Of a DNA stretch of 46,293 nt, positions 25,451 to 34,166 are shown piece after piece. Each line of letters opens with the position of its first letter. Within the stretch, counting starts at the first letter, position 1. The notes under the pieces are model-generated. The model ran no database searches and was not told the origin of the DNA. It saw only the letters and a list, made by a program, of their open reading frames with translations. The stretch is from an uncultured Spirochaetia bacterium (GTDB taxonomy: Bacteria; Spirochaetota; Brachyspiria; Brachyspirales; Brachyspiraceae), in NCBI GenBank assembly GCA_947040495.1, contig CAMRBQ010000012.1, forward strand, positions 1-46,293, given 5' to 3'. A program made the translations under genes and the position numbers.

Positions 25451-26338
25451 TTATTTATCATCATCATTATTATTAGAATTATTTTGATTATCTCTGTTTT
25501 TTTGTTTATTGATAAGGGCAATAATATTTAAGCCATCTTTACCGAGTATAGATTTTAATGCAAAAAGAAATGCATCTTCAATATCAGGTATATAGTTTTC
25601 ATGCTTTAACTTCATCGCATATCTTGCAATATTTATACCATCTCTAACAGAAAAAATACTATTATAATCATGTGCTTTTTGCAAAAAACCAACTGTTATT
25701 TTTAGTAAATCTTCATCTGCAAATGGAATATTGATTTTTATTATATCATATTCTTCTTTTGCATTAGGGAATGTTATTTCTATTGTAGGCTGCAAACGAG
25801 AATGTATATATTCGGGTATATCAAAAGTAGAGGCATCATCGTTCATCGTTGCAATAATCTTAAAATCTTCATGTGCTTTTATTTTAACACCAGCGACAAT
25901 ACTTTCTACATATTTTCTATCATCAAGCAGTGGGGCAAGAGAAGCCCAACTTTTTTCACTCATTCTATTCGCCTCATCAAGGATAAGAATGCCACCCTTT
26001 ATCATAGCAGAAACTAAACTAGAGGCATGATAGTTTATTCTATTTTCGTCAGATATAACGGGGGTAATTATGAGGTCTTCCGGTCTTGTATCTACTGTAC
26101 ATTGAAAGATATATACATCTTGATTCATAATGTTTTTGGCAACATGATATGCTACAGTTGTTTTGCCTGTACCAGGTTTACCTATTATCCTTGGATTTAG
26201 CGGAATATCTTTATCATCTATTTTTATCCAAGAGGCTAGTATCTGCCTTATTATATCTTGCTCCCCTTGCCATTTTGTTTCTAAGACATCAGGGTGTGAT
26301 AATATTATATCAACATTTTCTATATTTACCTTTTCCAT
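25451..26338 (-). CDS. MoxR-like AAA+ ATPase (AAA_5 type)
   Basis: This 295-residue ATPase has Walker A GKPGTGKT (53-60), Walker B GGILILDEANR (115-125), sensor-1 IIATMN (161-166) and an Arg finger in HSRLQP (179-184). A low-complexity Asn/Asp-rich tail (NNSNNNDDDK) ends the protein. MoxR-family ATPases usually act as chaperones for metal-cofactor insertion or complex assembly with a von Willebrand A domain partner. No such partner lies in the window. The neighbours are a membrane protein with ahcY upstream and an amidohydrolase downstream. The function is therefore open. Confidence 0.85.
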   Translation of the reverse strand: MEKVNIENVDIILSHPDVLETKWQGEQDIIRQILASWIKIDDKDIPLNPRIIGKPGTGKTTVAYHVAKNIMNQDVYIFQCTVDTRPEDLIITPVISDENRINYHASSLVSAMIKGGILILDEANRMSEKSWASLAPLLDDRKYVESIVAGVKIKAHEDFKIIATMNDDASTFDIPEYIHSRLQPTIEITFPNAKEEYDIIKINIPFADEDLLKITVGFLQKAHDYNSIFSVRDGINIARYAMKLKHENYIPDIEDAFLFALKSILGKDGLNIIALINKQKNRDNQNNSNNNDDDK

Positions 26339-26415
26339 TTTTACTCCGATTAAATAATTGTAGAATGAAACTGCATAAAATAGTATATCATTAATATATT
26401 TATTTCAATTGATTT

Positions 26416-27336
26416 TTATATTTTAGATAAAGTTATCATTTCTATCAAAGAGAAAATAGATAGCACTCTTAGATATAAATCGCTAGATGATAAGCCTGAC
26501 ATTATAAATATAGCTAATGCAAAAAAATACATCCTCTGTGGGGAACGAACAAATGATATTTTTAAAAGTGAAAATATAAAAGCAATTATTGTTAAAATAT
26601 AAATAAAATCGGGCATTATGATTTTAATAGATAATGCTTTATAGATTTCAATAAAAGCATTAGAGAAAGTGGAACGATAGATAATCGCTGATATTAAAAA
26701 AATAATAAATATTACAACTATTTTTGATATTTGTGTGGGGGTTCTAAGAATAGTCATGTTTTCTAATGAATAAAATGAAAAATATAAAATAATAGCTAAT
26801 ATACTATATATCGATATTTTATTGAGATAAAAAACAAAATTTTCAAATCTTAATATATCTGGTATTACAGATGATATATTTAATAGATTATTTAATACAA
26901 ATGAAACAATAAATACAGAAATAAATATAGATATAGCGAGTTTATACTCACTTTTCGACTTTGACACTAAAAGATATAATAGTGGTATATATAAAATAAA
27001 AAGCATCAAATAAAAAACAAAGTATAGAATATAGTATAAAAGATTGAATGTTCTTAGATATAAAAGGACTAACATTAAAATTATAAAACCAAGCCCACCA
27101 AAAATTATGGGTATTTTTATAATCCGTTTTTCTGAAGATAGAATAAATTCGTATATTCTATAAAAAACCAAAGCAACGATGCATACAGTTAATATAATAT
27201 AATTTGCTGTTACTAAATATTTTATAGTACGCGGCATAAATGTTACAATAAATAGGCGGCGTACCATAAAATCAAAAAATATTGAAATTAATATTATTCT
27301 TGAAAAAGACTTATAATTTAAAAGCAACGAGCCCAT
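26416..27336 (-). CDS. Polytopic membrane protein, unknown function
   Basis: This 306-residue protein consists mostly of hydrophobic segments, about eight to ten predicted helices, with short basic loops. No domain was recognised. The start at 27336 is chosen because its ATG overlaps the ahcY stop as TGATG with AGGA just upstream. That arrangement implies translational coupling to ahcY. The upstream TTG at 27339 is less likely. Its base composition is much more AT-rich than ahcY. It might be a transporter-like or enzyme-associated membrane protein, but the sequence does not say. Confidence 0.65.
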   Translation of the reverse strand: MGSLLLNYKSFSRIILISIFFDFMVRRLFIVTFMPRTIKYLVTANYIILTVCIVALVFYRIYEFILSSEKRIIKIPIIFGGLGFIILMLVLLYLRTFNLLYYILYFVFYLMLFILYIPLLYLLVSKSKSEYKLAISIFISVFIVSFVLNNLLNISSVIPDILRFENFVFYLNKISIYSILAIILYFSFYSLENMTILRTPTQISKIVVIFIIFLISAIIYRSTFSNAFIEIYKALSIKIIMPDFIYILTIIAFIFSLLKISFVRSPQRMYFFALAIFIMSGLSSSDLYLRVLSIFSLIEMITLSKI

Positions 27337-28589
27337 CAAGTTCCTGCACTATAGTCTGTAGAGTACTTTATTTGTTCCTCTGTTAATTTATCTATTCCAT
27401 AATTCATAGTTTGAATTTTTATCAAAGCGATATCTTGGTCTTGCTCATTAGGTATATCATGTACTGTATTGGCCATGTCTTTTCCAGATTGAGCTAGAGT
27501 AACTTGTGCTAAGAATTGATTAGCAAAACTCATATCCATAACTTCAGAAGGATGTCCCTCAGCAGCAGCAAGATTTATCAGGCGTCCTTGTGCTAGTAAA
27601 TATATACGATTACCATTTGGCATAGTGTATTCTTCACAATTATCACGCATTTGTCTTTTTGATGTGGCAAGTTTTTCTAAGTCAGGGATATTTATTTCAC
27701 AATCATAATGCCCTGTATTACATATTATAGCACCATCTTTCATAGTTTCAAAATGCCTACCAGTTAGAATATCTTTCATGCCAGTAGCTGTAATAAAAAT
27801 ATCACCAACTTTTGCTGCTTCTTCCATCGGCATAATTCTACAACCTTCAAGTGTAGCTTTTAATGCTGCTGTAGGCTTTACTTCAGTAGCTATGACATTT
27901 GCTCCCATTCCTTGGGCTCTCAATGCACAACCACGACCACAATGCCCAAATCCTGCTACAACAAAGTTTTTACCCGCAAGAAGTACGCTAGTCGCTCGTA
28001 ATATTCCATCAAGTGATGATTGACCTGTACCATATACATTGTCAAAATCCCATTTTGTTTCAGCATCATTTACAGCAATAACAGGGTAGAGTAGTTTGCC
28101 ATCATTTGCCATAGCACGAAGTCTATGAACACCTGTTGTTGTTTCTTCTGTTCCACCTATTATATCTTTTACAAGGTCTTTATATTTGTTATGTACTGTA
28201 AATATTAAATCTGCCCCATCATCAAGAGTTAGAGTTGGTTTCATTTTTAATGTTTGATCTATTGACCAATAAAAATCCTCTGTATTTTGACCATACCAAG
28301 CATAAATTTCTATCCCTTCTGCTGCGAGTGCTGCTGCTATGTCATCTTGAGTTGAAAGCGGATTACATCCACTCCACGCAATCTGTGCGCCTGCGGCTCT
28401 GAGTGTTCTAATTAAAACAGCTGTCTCTTTTGTTACATGTAAACAACCTGCTATTCTTTGTCCTTTAAGTGGCTGAGTTTTTGAATACTTTTCACGTAAT
28501 GCCATCATTACAGGCATTCGACTTTCTGCCCAATCAATTTTTAATTTGCCCGCTTCGGCAAGACTAATGTCTTTTACTTTATAATCCAT
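27336..28589 (-). CDS. ahcY: Adenosylhomocysteinase (S-adenosylhomocysteine hydrolase)
   Basis: This 417-residue NAD-dependent enzyme splits S-adenosylhomocysteine to homocysteine and adenosine, removing an inhibitor of methyltransferases. Visible motifs are GCLHVTKETAVL, EETTTGVHRL (148-157), NDAETKWDFDNVYGTGQS (174-191) and the NAD-binding loop GFGHCGRG (213-220). The length and the ending YSAGT fit the shorter bacterial/archaeal form that lacks an inserted segment of about 40 residues. AAGGAA precedes the ATG. It is noticeably more G+C-rich than its neighbours, as often seen for conserved, well-expressed genes. The overlapping membrane-protein gene follows. Confidence 0.97.
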   Translation of the reverse strand: MDYKVKDISLAEAGKLKIDWAESRMPVMMALREKYSKTQPLKGQRIAGCLHVTKETAVLIRTLRAAGAQIAWSGCNPLSTQDDIAAALAAEGIEIYAWYGQNTEDFYWSIDQTLKMKPTLTLDDGADLIFTVHNKYKDLVKDIIGGTEETTTGVHRLRAMANDGKLLYPVIAVNDAETKWDFDNVYGTGQSSLDGILRATSVLLAGKNFVVAGFGHCGRGCALRAQGMGANVIATEVKPTAALKATLEGCRIMPMEEAAKVGDIFITATGMKDILTGRHFETMKDGAIICNTGHYDCEINIPDLEKLATSKRQMRDNCEEYTMPNGNRIYLLAQGRLINLAAAEGHPSEVMDMSFANQFLAQVTLAQSGKDMANTVHDIPNEQDQDIALIKIQTMNYGIDKLTEEQIKYSTDYSAGT

Positions 28590-28631
28590 TTAATTAGTTC
28601 CTTATATTTAAATTTTATATTATGTCTAACA

Positions 28632-28660
28632 AGTCTATTCTCATAACAAAAAAAAGTCAA
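28632..28660 (-). promoter_or_regulatory. Sigma-70-type promoter of ahcY
   Basis: On the minus strand TTGACT (28655-28660), a 17-base spacer and TAGACT (28632-28637) give a leader of about 36 bases. The leader is too short for a SAM or SAH riboswitch. Confidence 0.5.
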
Positions 28661-28690
28661 ACTTTTCCTACTTACTTTAACGATATCATG

Positions 28691-28718
28691 CTTTTAATAT
28701 TATATTTAATATTAAAAG
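28691..28718. repeat. Perfect 12-base AT-rich palindrome
   Basis: CTTTTAATATTA (28691-28702) pairs exactly with 28707-28718 across a 4-base loop. It lies between the ahcY promoter and the end of the ribose-type operon. No T-run follows on either strand, so it may be an operator or a weak terminator. Confidence 0.5.
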
Positions 28719-28804
28719 AAATTAAATATGGTATGTAATCATGCAATTTGAACATATGTAATACTGCAGTACTTTAAATGTTGTATAAATATTTAAATGT
28801 GCGA

Positions 28805-29809
28805 CTAAAGCGTACGCAGTACTCTAAAAGTATTTAGACTTTTTTCTATAGAGTCAATAATTTCCATAGTATCTCTTACAGATTCTAAAGATACCATTTC
28901 CATTTTTTTTGAATTTTGAAGACAGTCTATATAGTATGAGAATTCATTTTCATAGGCATCAAAATATTCTACATCTAATTTTTGAACGGGATTGTCATTT
29001 ATATAAAATAGCAATTCACGTTTTGATGAGTTTATATCTTCTAGATTTGCCCCAGCTTTAAAAATATATTCGATAGAGGCATCTGTACCAACAATATGCA
29101 TAGTCATGGTGAATGGGTAGCCAGAAGACATTTGATTAGAGCCTTCTATATTAGCACAAAAATTATCATATGTGAGCATAGAAGAAACATTATTCCAAGC
29201 ATATTTTTCATTATGGCACCCCCTTGCAACAACATCGCGAGGCTTGCCAAATACATAATTTATAAAGTCAATATCATGAATATGTAAATCATAAAGAGCA
29301 CCACCACTATATTTTGGGTCTGTATTCCAAATATTCCAAGAGGGCATTTGACATAGCCTTGAACCATACACCCCTTTGATTTGTCCGAGCCTATTGTTAT
29401 CGATATAGTCTTTAATAATAATATATTCAGGCCAAAATCTTAACACATGACCAACCATCATATTTAGATTGTTTTTATTAACTTCATCAATAATTTCTTC
29501 GCTTTCTTTTAATGATAAAGTGAGTGGTTTTTCACAGAATATATTTTTTTTATATTTAATACAAAGTTTTATGCATTCATAATGTAGAAATGATGGTGTA
29601 CAAATAACAATAACATCGATATTGGCATCTTTAATAATGCTTTCTATATCTGTATAAATTGTAACATCAGGTATATCTTTTTCTAACACTTTAAGTTTTT
29701 CTATGTCATTATCACATATGGCTTTTATTTTAACATCGCTCATTTTTTTATATGCTGCTATGTGTAATGATGCAACAAATCCTATCCCAATTATACCTAT
29801 ATTTATCAT
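28805..29809 (-). CDS. Gfo/Idh/MocA-family oxidoreductase of the ribose-type ABC operon
   Basis: This 334-residue NAD(P)-dependent sugar/polyol dehydrogenase has the loop IGIGFVASLHIAAYK from residue 7, NIFCEKPLTLSL around 90-101 and SGGALYDLHIHDIDFINYVFG in the C-terminal domain. AGGAG lies before the ATG at 29809. It is the last gene of the operon coding the binding protein, ATPase and permease (33288-29826). It therefore probably oxidises the imported ligand. Sugar-alcohol or inositol use is a guess from this pairing; no substrate residues were diagnosed. Confidence 0.87.
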   Translation of the reverse strand: MINIGIIGIGFVASLHIAAYKKMSDVKIKAICDNDIEKLKVLEKDIPDVTIYTDIESIIKDANIDVIVICTPSFLHYECIKLCIKYKKNIFCEKPLTLSLKESEEIIDEVNKNNLNMMVGHVLRFWPEYIIIKDYIDNNRLGQIKGVYGSRLCQMPSWNIWNTDPKYSGGALYDLHIHDIDFINYVFGKPRDVVARGCHNEKYAWNNVSSMLTYDNFCANIEGSNQMSSGYPFTMTMHIVGTDASIEYIFKAGANLEDINSSKRELLFYINDNPVQKLDVEYFDAYENEFSYYIDCLQNSKKMEMVSLESVRDTMEIIDSIEKSLNTFRVLRTL

Positions 29810-29825
29810 GAATAATACTCCTAGT

Positions 29826-30776
29826 TTAATTATTTCTTTTTAATATTTTATCAGCATTACTCACTACAACAGCAATAACAATTATAACACCTGTAACAGC
29901 TGTTTGAAGATATGAGTTGACAGAGAGAACAGTCATAGCATTATTTACTAGCCCTATCATTATAACACCGAGGAAAGCCCCTTCAATACTACCACGCCCG
30001 CCTTCAAATGTTACACCTCCTATGATAGCCGCTGTTAGAGCAGACAGTTCATATCCTTGCCCTGCTGTAGCGATTATAGAGTCTAGCCTAGATACAAGGG
30101 CTATTGAGGCAATAGATGAAATAAAGCCACTAAAAGCATAGATAGCAATTTTATAAACATCTACATTTATACCCGATAGATAGGCATTTTCTTCGTTACC
30201 ACCGATAGCCACAACCCTTCGCCCAAATTTTGTATAATTTAATAGCAAATAAGTTATTGCCACAACCAAAAATAGCAGTAATAAAACACTAGGGAATAAT
30301 CCAAATATTTTTGTATCGCTTATAATATTAAATACACCTTTGAAGTGTAGAAACTTGCCTTGAGATATTATTAAAGACAATCCAAAGAATAGATTACTTG
30401 TGCCTAGAGTTATAATGAGGGGGATACATTTTGTTTTACTGATGAGTAGCCCATTTAATATTCCACATAAAATGCCCGCACATAGCCCAAGCATTATGGC
30501 AATAGCGATGGGCATGCCTGCTTCAAGGCTTCTTGAGATTATAACGCCTGACAAAACCATTATTGTGCCTATCGAAAGGTCTACACCACCGATAATTAAA
30601 ACTAAAGCCATAGCCATAGTTAATATGCCAAGTACAGATATTTGTTGTAGTATTGCCATTATATTTGTGAAACTGAAAAATCTAGGGTTTATTAAACCTA
30701 CAATCAAAAATATAAATATGATTATACTGACTAAGAATAATTTTTGTTCTACTTTATATTTACCAATTAAAATCAC
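29826..30776 (-). CDS. Ribose-type ABC transporter permease (RbsC-like)
   Basis: This 316-residue inner-membrane subunit of the CUT2 class has about eight to ten helices. It shows the family segments ALVLIIGGVDLSIGTIMVLSG, PLIITLGTSNLFFGLSLIIS, IGGNEENAYLSGINV and TAAIIGGVTFEGGRGSIEGAFLGV. It starts with GTG at 30776, whose G is the last base of the ATPase stop codon TAG. AGGAG lies seven bases upstream. This overlap indicates coupled translation. It imports the substrate presented by the lipoprotein at 32302-33288. Confidence 0.93.
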   Translation of the reverse strand: MILIGKYKVEQKLFLVSIIIFIFLIVGLINPRFFSFTNIMAILQQISVLGILTMAMALVLIIGGVDLSIGTIMVLSGVIISRSLEAGMPIAIAIMLGLCAGILCGILNGLLISKTKCIPLIITLGTSNLFFGLSLIISQGKFLHFKGVFNIISDTKIFGLFPSVLLLLFLVVAITYLLLNYTKFGRRVVAIGGNEENAYLSGINVDVYKIAIYAFSGFISSIASIALVSRLDSIIATAGQGYELSALTAAIIGGVTFEGGRGSIEGAFLGVIMIGLVNNAMTVLSVNSYLQTAVTGVIIVIAVVVSNADKILKRNN

Positions 30777-32275
30777 TAGATAACTCCTAATGAATGTTTT
30801 AATATTATTTCTTCTGAAAACTCATGCCTTTGAAGTAGGGTAGATATAGATTTATTTTTCATTACAATAATCCTATCACTAAGCGATATAATTTCTGCCA
30901 TGTCTGAAGAAGCGATGATAACAGATTTGCCATTACATACAAGTTCATTTATAAATTTATAAAATTCATGTTTTGAATTTATATCTATACCACGAGTAGG
31001 CTCATCAAAAATAAATATCTGACTATCTTCAAATAGCCATTTACCTAATACACATTTCTGTTGATTACCACCACTCAAAAATTTCACCTCTTTATCGAGT
31101 GATGATGTTTTGATTTTTAATTTTTCTACAATATGCTCGATATATTTAGAATGGCTTTTTATATTTGTAAAGAAAGATTTAATTTTATCTCTAAGCCCTA
31201 CAATAACCATATTCGATGTAACAGAATGCTCTAACATTAAGCCTAGTTTTTGCCTATCTTCTGTAATATAAGCTATACTATGTTTTATAGAATCACGTGG
31301 ATTGTTGATTTTTGTAGCAATATTATTTATAAATATTTCACCTTGATATATAGGTATAGCACCAACAATAGATTGTAGTAGTGATGTACGCCCAGAGCCA
31401 ACCATGCCGGCTATTCCTAATATCTCACCTTTTTTTAATCTGAAATTAATTTTGCCAAAGCCTTTGTATGGTATAAAATCTCTAACTTCAAGAATATCAT
31501 CTGTTATATTGCTTTGCTCTTTTTTATAAAAGGCACTCATCGGTCGACCTATCATATCTTTTGTTATGCTTTCAATTGATGTATCATGATTTTTATTATC
31601 TAATATTGAAATGAGGTTTCCATCCCTTAGAATAGCAATTCTATCAGATATTTGTATTACTTCTTTCAAAAAATGGGATATATATAAAACACTTATGCCA
31701 TTTTTAGATATATTTGAAACCATCGATAGAACTTTTTGTGCATCAAGGGCATTAAACATTGATGTAGGTTCATCCATAATAAGAATGCGTGGTTTAAATA
31801 TGACAGCTTTTAATAGCTTTACATACTGTTGTTCGGCGATACTTAAATTTTCGATTGTTTTGTTTAAATCTAGTTTTAATGATAGAAAATCGAGTCCTTC
31901 TTTTGCAATTTGGAGCATTTTTTTTCTATTTATTAAGCCATATAAACTAGAGATTTCTCTACCAACAAAAATATTTTCTATAATATTCATTGTAGGTACA
32001 AGTATATTTTCTTGATAAATAATATCTATGCCAAGTTTTTTTGATAATTTGGGTGTGAAAGATTCATATTTGTTGTCATCAAATATTATATCACCACTGC
32101 TTGGAGATAATGCCCCAGAAAGTATTTTCATCAATGTTGACTTTCCAGCACCATTTTCTCCAACAATGGATAATATTTCCGACTTTTTTATATCTAGCGA
32201 TACATCAGAAAGAACTTTCAAACTTCCAAAATATTTAGTAATATTTTGTATTTCAAGAAATGATTGTTCCTTCAT
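30776..32275 (-). CDS. Ribose-type ABC transporter ATPase with two nucleotide-binding domains (RbsA/MglA-like)
   Basis: This 499-residue cytoplasmic protein is a duplicated ATPase. Domain 1 has GENGAGKST near residue 39, a signature region LSIAEQQYVKLL and LIMDEPTSM. Domain 2 has the altered P-loop GMVGSGRTS, a clear signature LSGGNQQKCVLGKW and IFDEPTRGID. That pattern is normal for CUT2 importers. It powers the 29826-30776 permease. AGGG precedes its ATG. Unlike the two CUT1 loci in the window, this system brings its own ATPase. Confidence 0.94.
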   Translation of the reverse strand: MKEQSFLEIQNITKYFGSLKVLSDVSLDIKKSEILSIVGENGAGKSTLMKILSGALSPSSGDIIFDDNKYESFTPKLSKKLGIDIIYQENILVPTMNIIENIFVGREISSLYGLINRKKMLQIAKEGLDFLSLKLDLNKTIENLSIAEQQYVKLLKAVIFKPRILIMDEPTSMFNALDAQKVLSMVSNISKNGISVLYISHFLKEVIQISDRIAILRDGNLISILDNKNHDTSIESITKDMIGRPMSAFYKKEQSNITDDILEVRDFIPYKGFGKINFRLKKGEILGIAGMVGSGRTSLLQSIVGAIPIYQGEIFINNIATKINNPRDSIKHSIAYITEDRQKLGLMLEHSVTSNMVIVGLRDKIKSFFTNIKSHSKYIEHIVEKLKIKTSSLDKEVKFLSGGNQQKCVLGKWLFEDSQIFIFDEPTRGIDINSKHEFYKFINELVCNGKSVIIASSDMAEIISLSDRIIVMKNKSISTLLQRHEFSEEIILKHSLGVI

Positions 32276-32301
32276 ATTTTTACCCTAATTATAATATAGT
32301 T

Positions 32302-33288
32302 TTACTCTAATCCGCCAATAAAATCTATAGCACTATCTGAAACATCCCAGCTTATAGCACTATCTATATTATCTATATCTACAGCTATAGTTGGCAATGT
32401 TTCTGCTTTTGGTGGAGTTCTGCCATTGGCATGTTGATATAGATTTCTAAAAGTTATAAGCCCTTGTAATGAAACAGGTGCAGACATAGTTGCTGTGAGC
32501 TCGCCATTTCTAATCATATCAAGCCCATAGCCGCTACCGCCTGTTGATACAATCTTTACTTTATCTTCAAGCCCTGCTTCTTTCAATGCCCTATAAGCCC
32601 CTTGAGCCATAAGTTCATTATTAGCAAATACAACATCAAATTCTTTTCCTGTTTGTATAAAGTTTTGTACAACATTTAATGTTTTTTCAGTTTGCCAATC
32701 GCCATGTACAATACCAACGATTGATATTTTATTGCCTGTGTCTAATAGTGCTTGGTCTATACCCGCTTGATATTCTTCATATACTCCATCGCCCTTAGCA
32801 CCAGCTGCAAAAAGAACCTTAGAACCAGGCCATTTTTCTGAAATATAAGTAACAGCCTTTGCCCCTATTGTAGCATATTTGGCGGCTATAGTTGCTACAA
32901 AATCGCCCGCACTTGGGTCTAGCGGATAATTTTCTATGGTAACAGGGATATTTGCATTATTTGCCATTCTAATCAATGTTGTTGCTTGGTCGGGAGAGAT
33001 AGGATATATAGATATGCCATCAACCTCTCTTTGTATAAGTTCTTCCATTAATGCCACAGATTTTTCAAGGTCATTTTCTGAATCAAGAATGATAACCTCA
33101 ACATTTTTTTTGTCAGCAGCATATTCAAATGCTTTAACACTAGAAGCATTCCAAACATCTTTCATATCACGTACTATATTACCAAAGACTAATGTCTCAT
33201 TTTCTGATGTTCCTACCTCTTTTTTTTCATCCGCTGCACAAGAGATGATGAAAGATAAACCTACGATTAAAAATAATAATTTTTTCAT
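32302..33288 (-). CDS. Ribose-type periplasmic sugar-binding lipoprotein (RbsB-like)
   Basis: This 328-residue class-B solute-binding protein has a lipoprotein signal ending FIISC (Cys17). Typical CUT2 segments are EELIQREVDGISIYPISPDQATTLIRMANNANIPV, GDFVATIAAKYATIGAKAV, GDWQTEKTLNVVQNFIQTGKEFDVVFANNELMAQGAYRAL and STGGSGYGLDMIRNGELTATM. It binds a monosaccharide or polyol outside the inner membrane. AGGAGG precedes the ATG at 33288, and it is the first gene of the operon running to 28805. Confidence 0.92.
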   Translation of the reverse strand: MKKLLFLIVGLSFIISCAADEKKEVGTSENETLVFGNIVRDMKDVWNASSVKAFEYAADKKNVEVIILDSENDLEKSVALMEELIQREVDGISIYPISPDQATTLIRMANNANIPVTIENYPLDPSAGDFVATIAAKYATIGAKAVTYISEKWPGSKVLFAAGAKGDGVYEEYQAGIDQALLDTGNKISIVGIVHGDWQTEKTLNVVQNFIQTGKEFDVVFANNELMAQGAYRALKEAGLEDKVKIVSTGGSGYGLDMIRNGELTATMSAPVSLQGLITFRNLYQHANGRTPPKAETLPTIAVDIDNIDSAISWDVSDSAIDFIGGLE

Positions 33289-33424
33289 TTTTCCTCCTAA
33301 TCAGAATTATAAATTTTGTTATATAAATATATGTTATTGTATTTCAAATTAAAATGCAATACTATATTTTATCTGTGAATATAGAAATATATATGGATAT
33401 TCATACAAATTCTATAAAAAATAA

Positions 33425-33790
33425 TTAAAAATGCTTGTATTTACCAGCAAGCATATGGAAATGCAAATGCCATACTGTTTGCCCCGCCCCCGCCCCACAA
33501 TTTGTTATTACTCTAAAACCTTTTTCTTTTAATACTAGGTCTTTTGCAAGCAATTGAATAGTATTTGTTATTTTGGAGATAAAAAAACTATCTACTTCTG
33601 TAATATCTTTAACATGTATCTTTGGTACAACGAGTATATGAACGGTTGCCTTTGGGCTTTGGTCATGAAAAGCGATTGTATATTCATCTTCATATATAAT
33701 TTCAGAAATTATTTCTTTCTTTATTATTTTACAAAAAATGCAATTATCATCAAAATATTTTTCATCATTATAATTATTTTCTTCGCTCAT
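33425..33790 (-). CDS. hinT: HIT-family nucleotide hydrolase (HinT-like)
   Basis: This 121-residue cytoplasmic protein belongs to the histidine-triad family. HinT enzymes hydrolyse purine nucleoside phosphoramidates and acyl-adenylates. CIFCKIIKKEI (17-27) is the N-terminal signature. HDQSPKATVHILVVPKIHV follows, and the active-site triad is HLHFH (108-112) in QTVWHLHFHMLAGK. A run of G precedes the ATG. The gene is divergent from the riboflavin-uptake operon. Its last codons also form part of a terminator hairpin. Confidence 0.95.
   Translation of the reverse strand: MSEENNYNDEKYFDDNCIFCKIIKKEIISEIIYEDEYTIAFHDQSPKATVHILVVPKIHVKDITEVDSFFISKITNTIQLLAKDLVLKEKGFRVITNCGAGAGQTVWHLHFHMLAGKYKHF
33427..33454 (-). 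terminator. hinT terminator overlapping its 3' end
   Basis: ATGCTTG (33431-33437) and CAAGCAT (33448-33454) form a 7-base stem within the last coding codons. On the minus strand it is followed by TTTTTAA, which contains the stop codon. Confidence 0.6.
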
Positions 33791-33886
33791 ATTGCCCCCA
33801 AATTCTTGCTATTAATTACTAAAAATAAACTTCGTATCATAATTAAATATTGTATAATAAAAATGTCAAAAATTAAATTTAAAAAA

Positions 33887-33915
33887 TTGACAATTCTTGA
33901 TTGATATAATATTAT
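33887..33915 (+). promoter_or_regulatory. Sigma-70-type promoter of the riboflavin-uptake operon
   Basis: TTGACA (33887-33892), a 17-base spacer and TATTAT (33910-33915) lie just before the FMN riboswitch. Confidence 0.65.
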
Positions 33916-33931
33916 ATTTTTAGATTAATAA

Positions 33932-34053
33932 GTCTTCAGGGGTAGGTGCGAATCCTCACCGGCGGTAATAGCCCGCGAGAGTTTTGTTATAATAATAAAA
34001 CTTTGATACTGTGAATATCAGTAGCCGACAGTTATAGTCTGGATGGAAGAAGA
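33932..34053 (+). promoter_or_regulatory. FMN riboswitch (RFN element)
   Basis: The conserved core of the FMN-binding RNA is plain. TCTTCAGGGGTAGGTG is followed by ACCGGCGGTAATAGCCCGCGAG. After a variable hairpin (about 33980-34025) come GTAGCCGACAGTTATAGTCT and GGATGGAAGAAG. TCTTC at 33933-33937 pairs with GAAGA at 34046-34050 to close the P1 stem. It lies between a sigma-70-type promoter and rfuA. Bound FMN would reduce expression of the riboflavin importer, giving feedback on flavin uptake. No riboflavin-biosynthesis genes follow. Confidence 0.95.
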
Positions 34054-34097
34054 TGAAATATTTATTTTTGTATTAAAATATAAAGATATTCTATACC

Positions 34098-34157
34098 CCA
34101 AATATTTTTACTCTATAGATTTATTAAATGTAAAATTTTTTTAAAAAAAGTATTTGG
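34098..34157 (+). promoter_or_regulatory. Predicted Shine-Dalgarno sequestering stem of the FMN riboswitch
   Basis: CCAAATATTTTT (34098-34109) can pair over 12 positions, including one G-U, with 34146-34157, which contains the first part of the rfuA ribosome site TTTGGAG. There is no terminator-type GC hairpin with T-run between the aptamer and rfuA, so control at translation initiation is favoured. Confidence 0.5.
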
Positions 34158-34166
34158 AGAATCAGA

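Noticed and set aside
28590-28804. SAM or SAH riboswitch upstream of ahcY
   Set aside because: The leader from the predicted promoter is only about 36 bases and none of the conserved riboswitch cores is visible.
30400-30783. Plus-strand frame over the ribose-type permease
   Set aside because: It lies entirely in the antisense of an intact permease gene, lacks a start signal and has no known domain.
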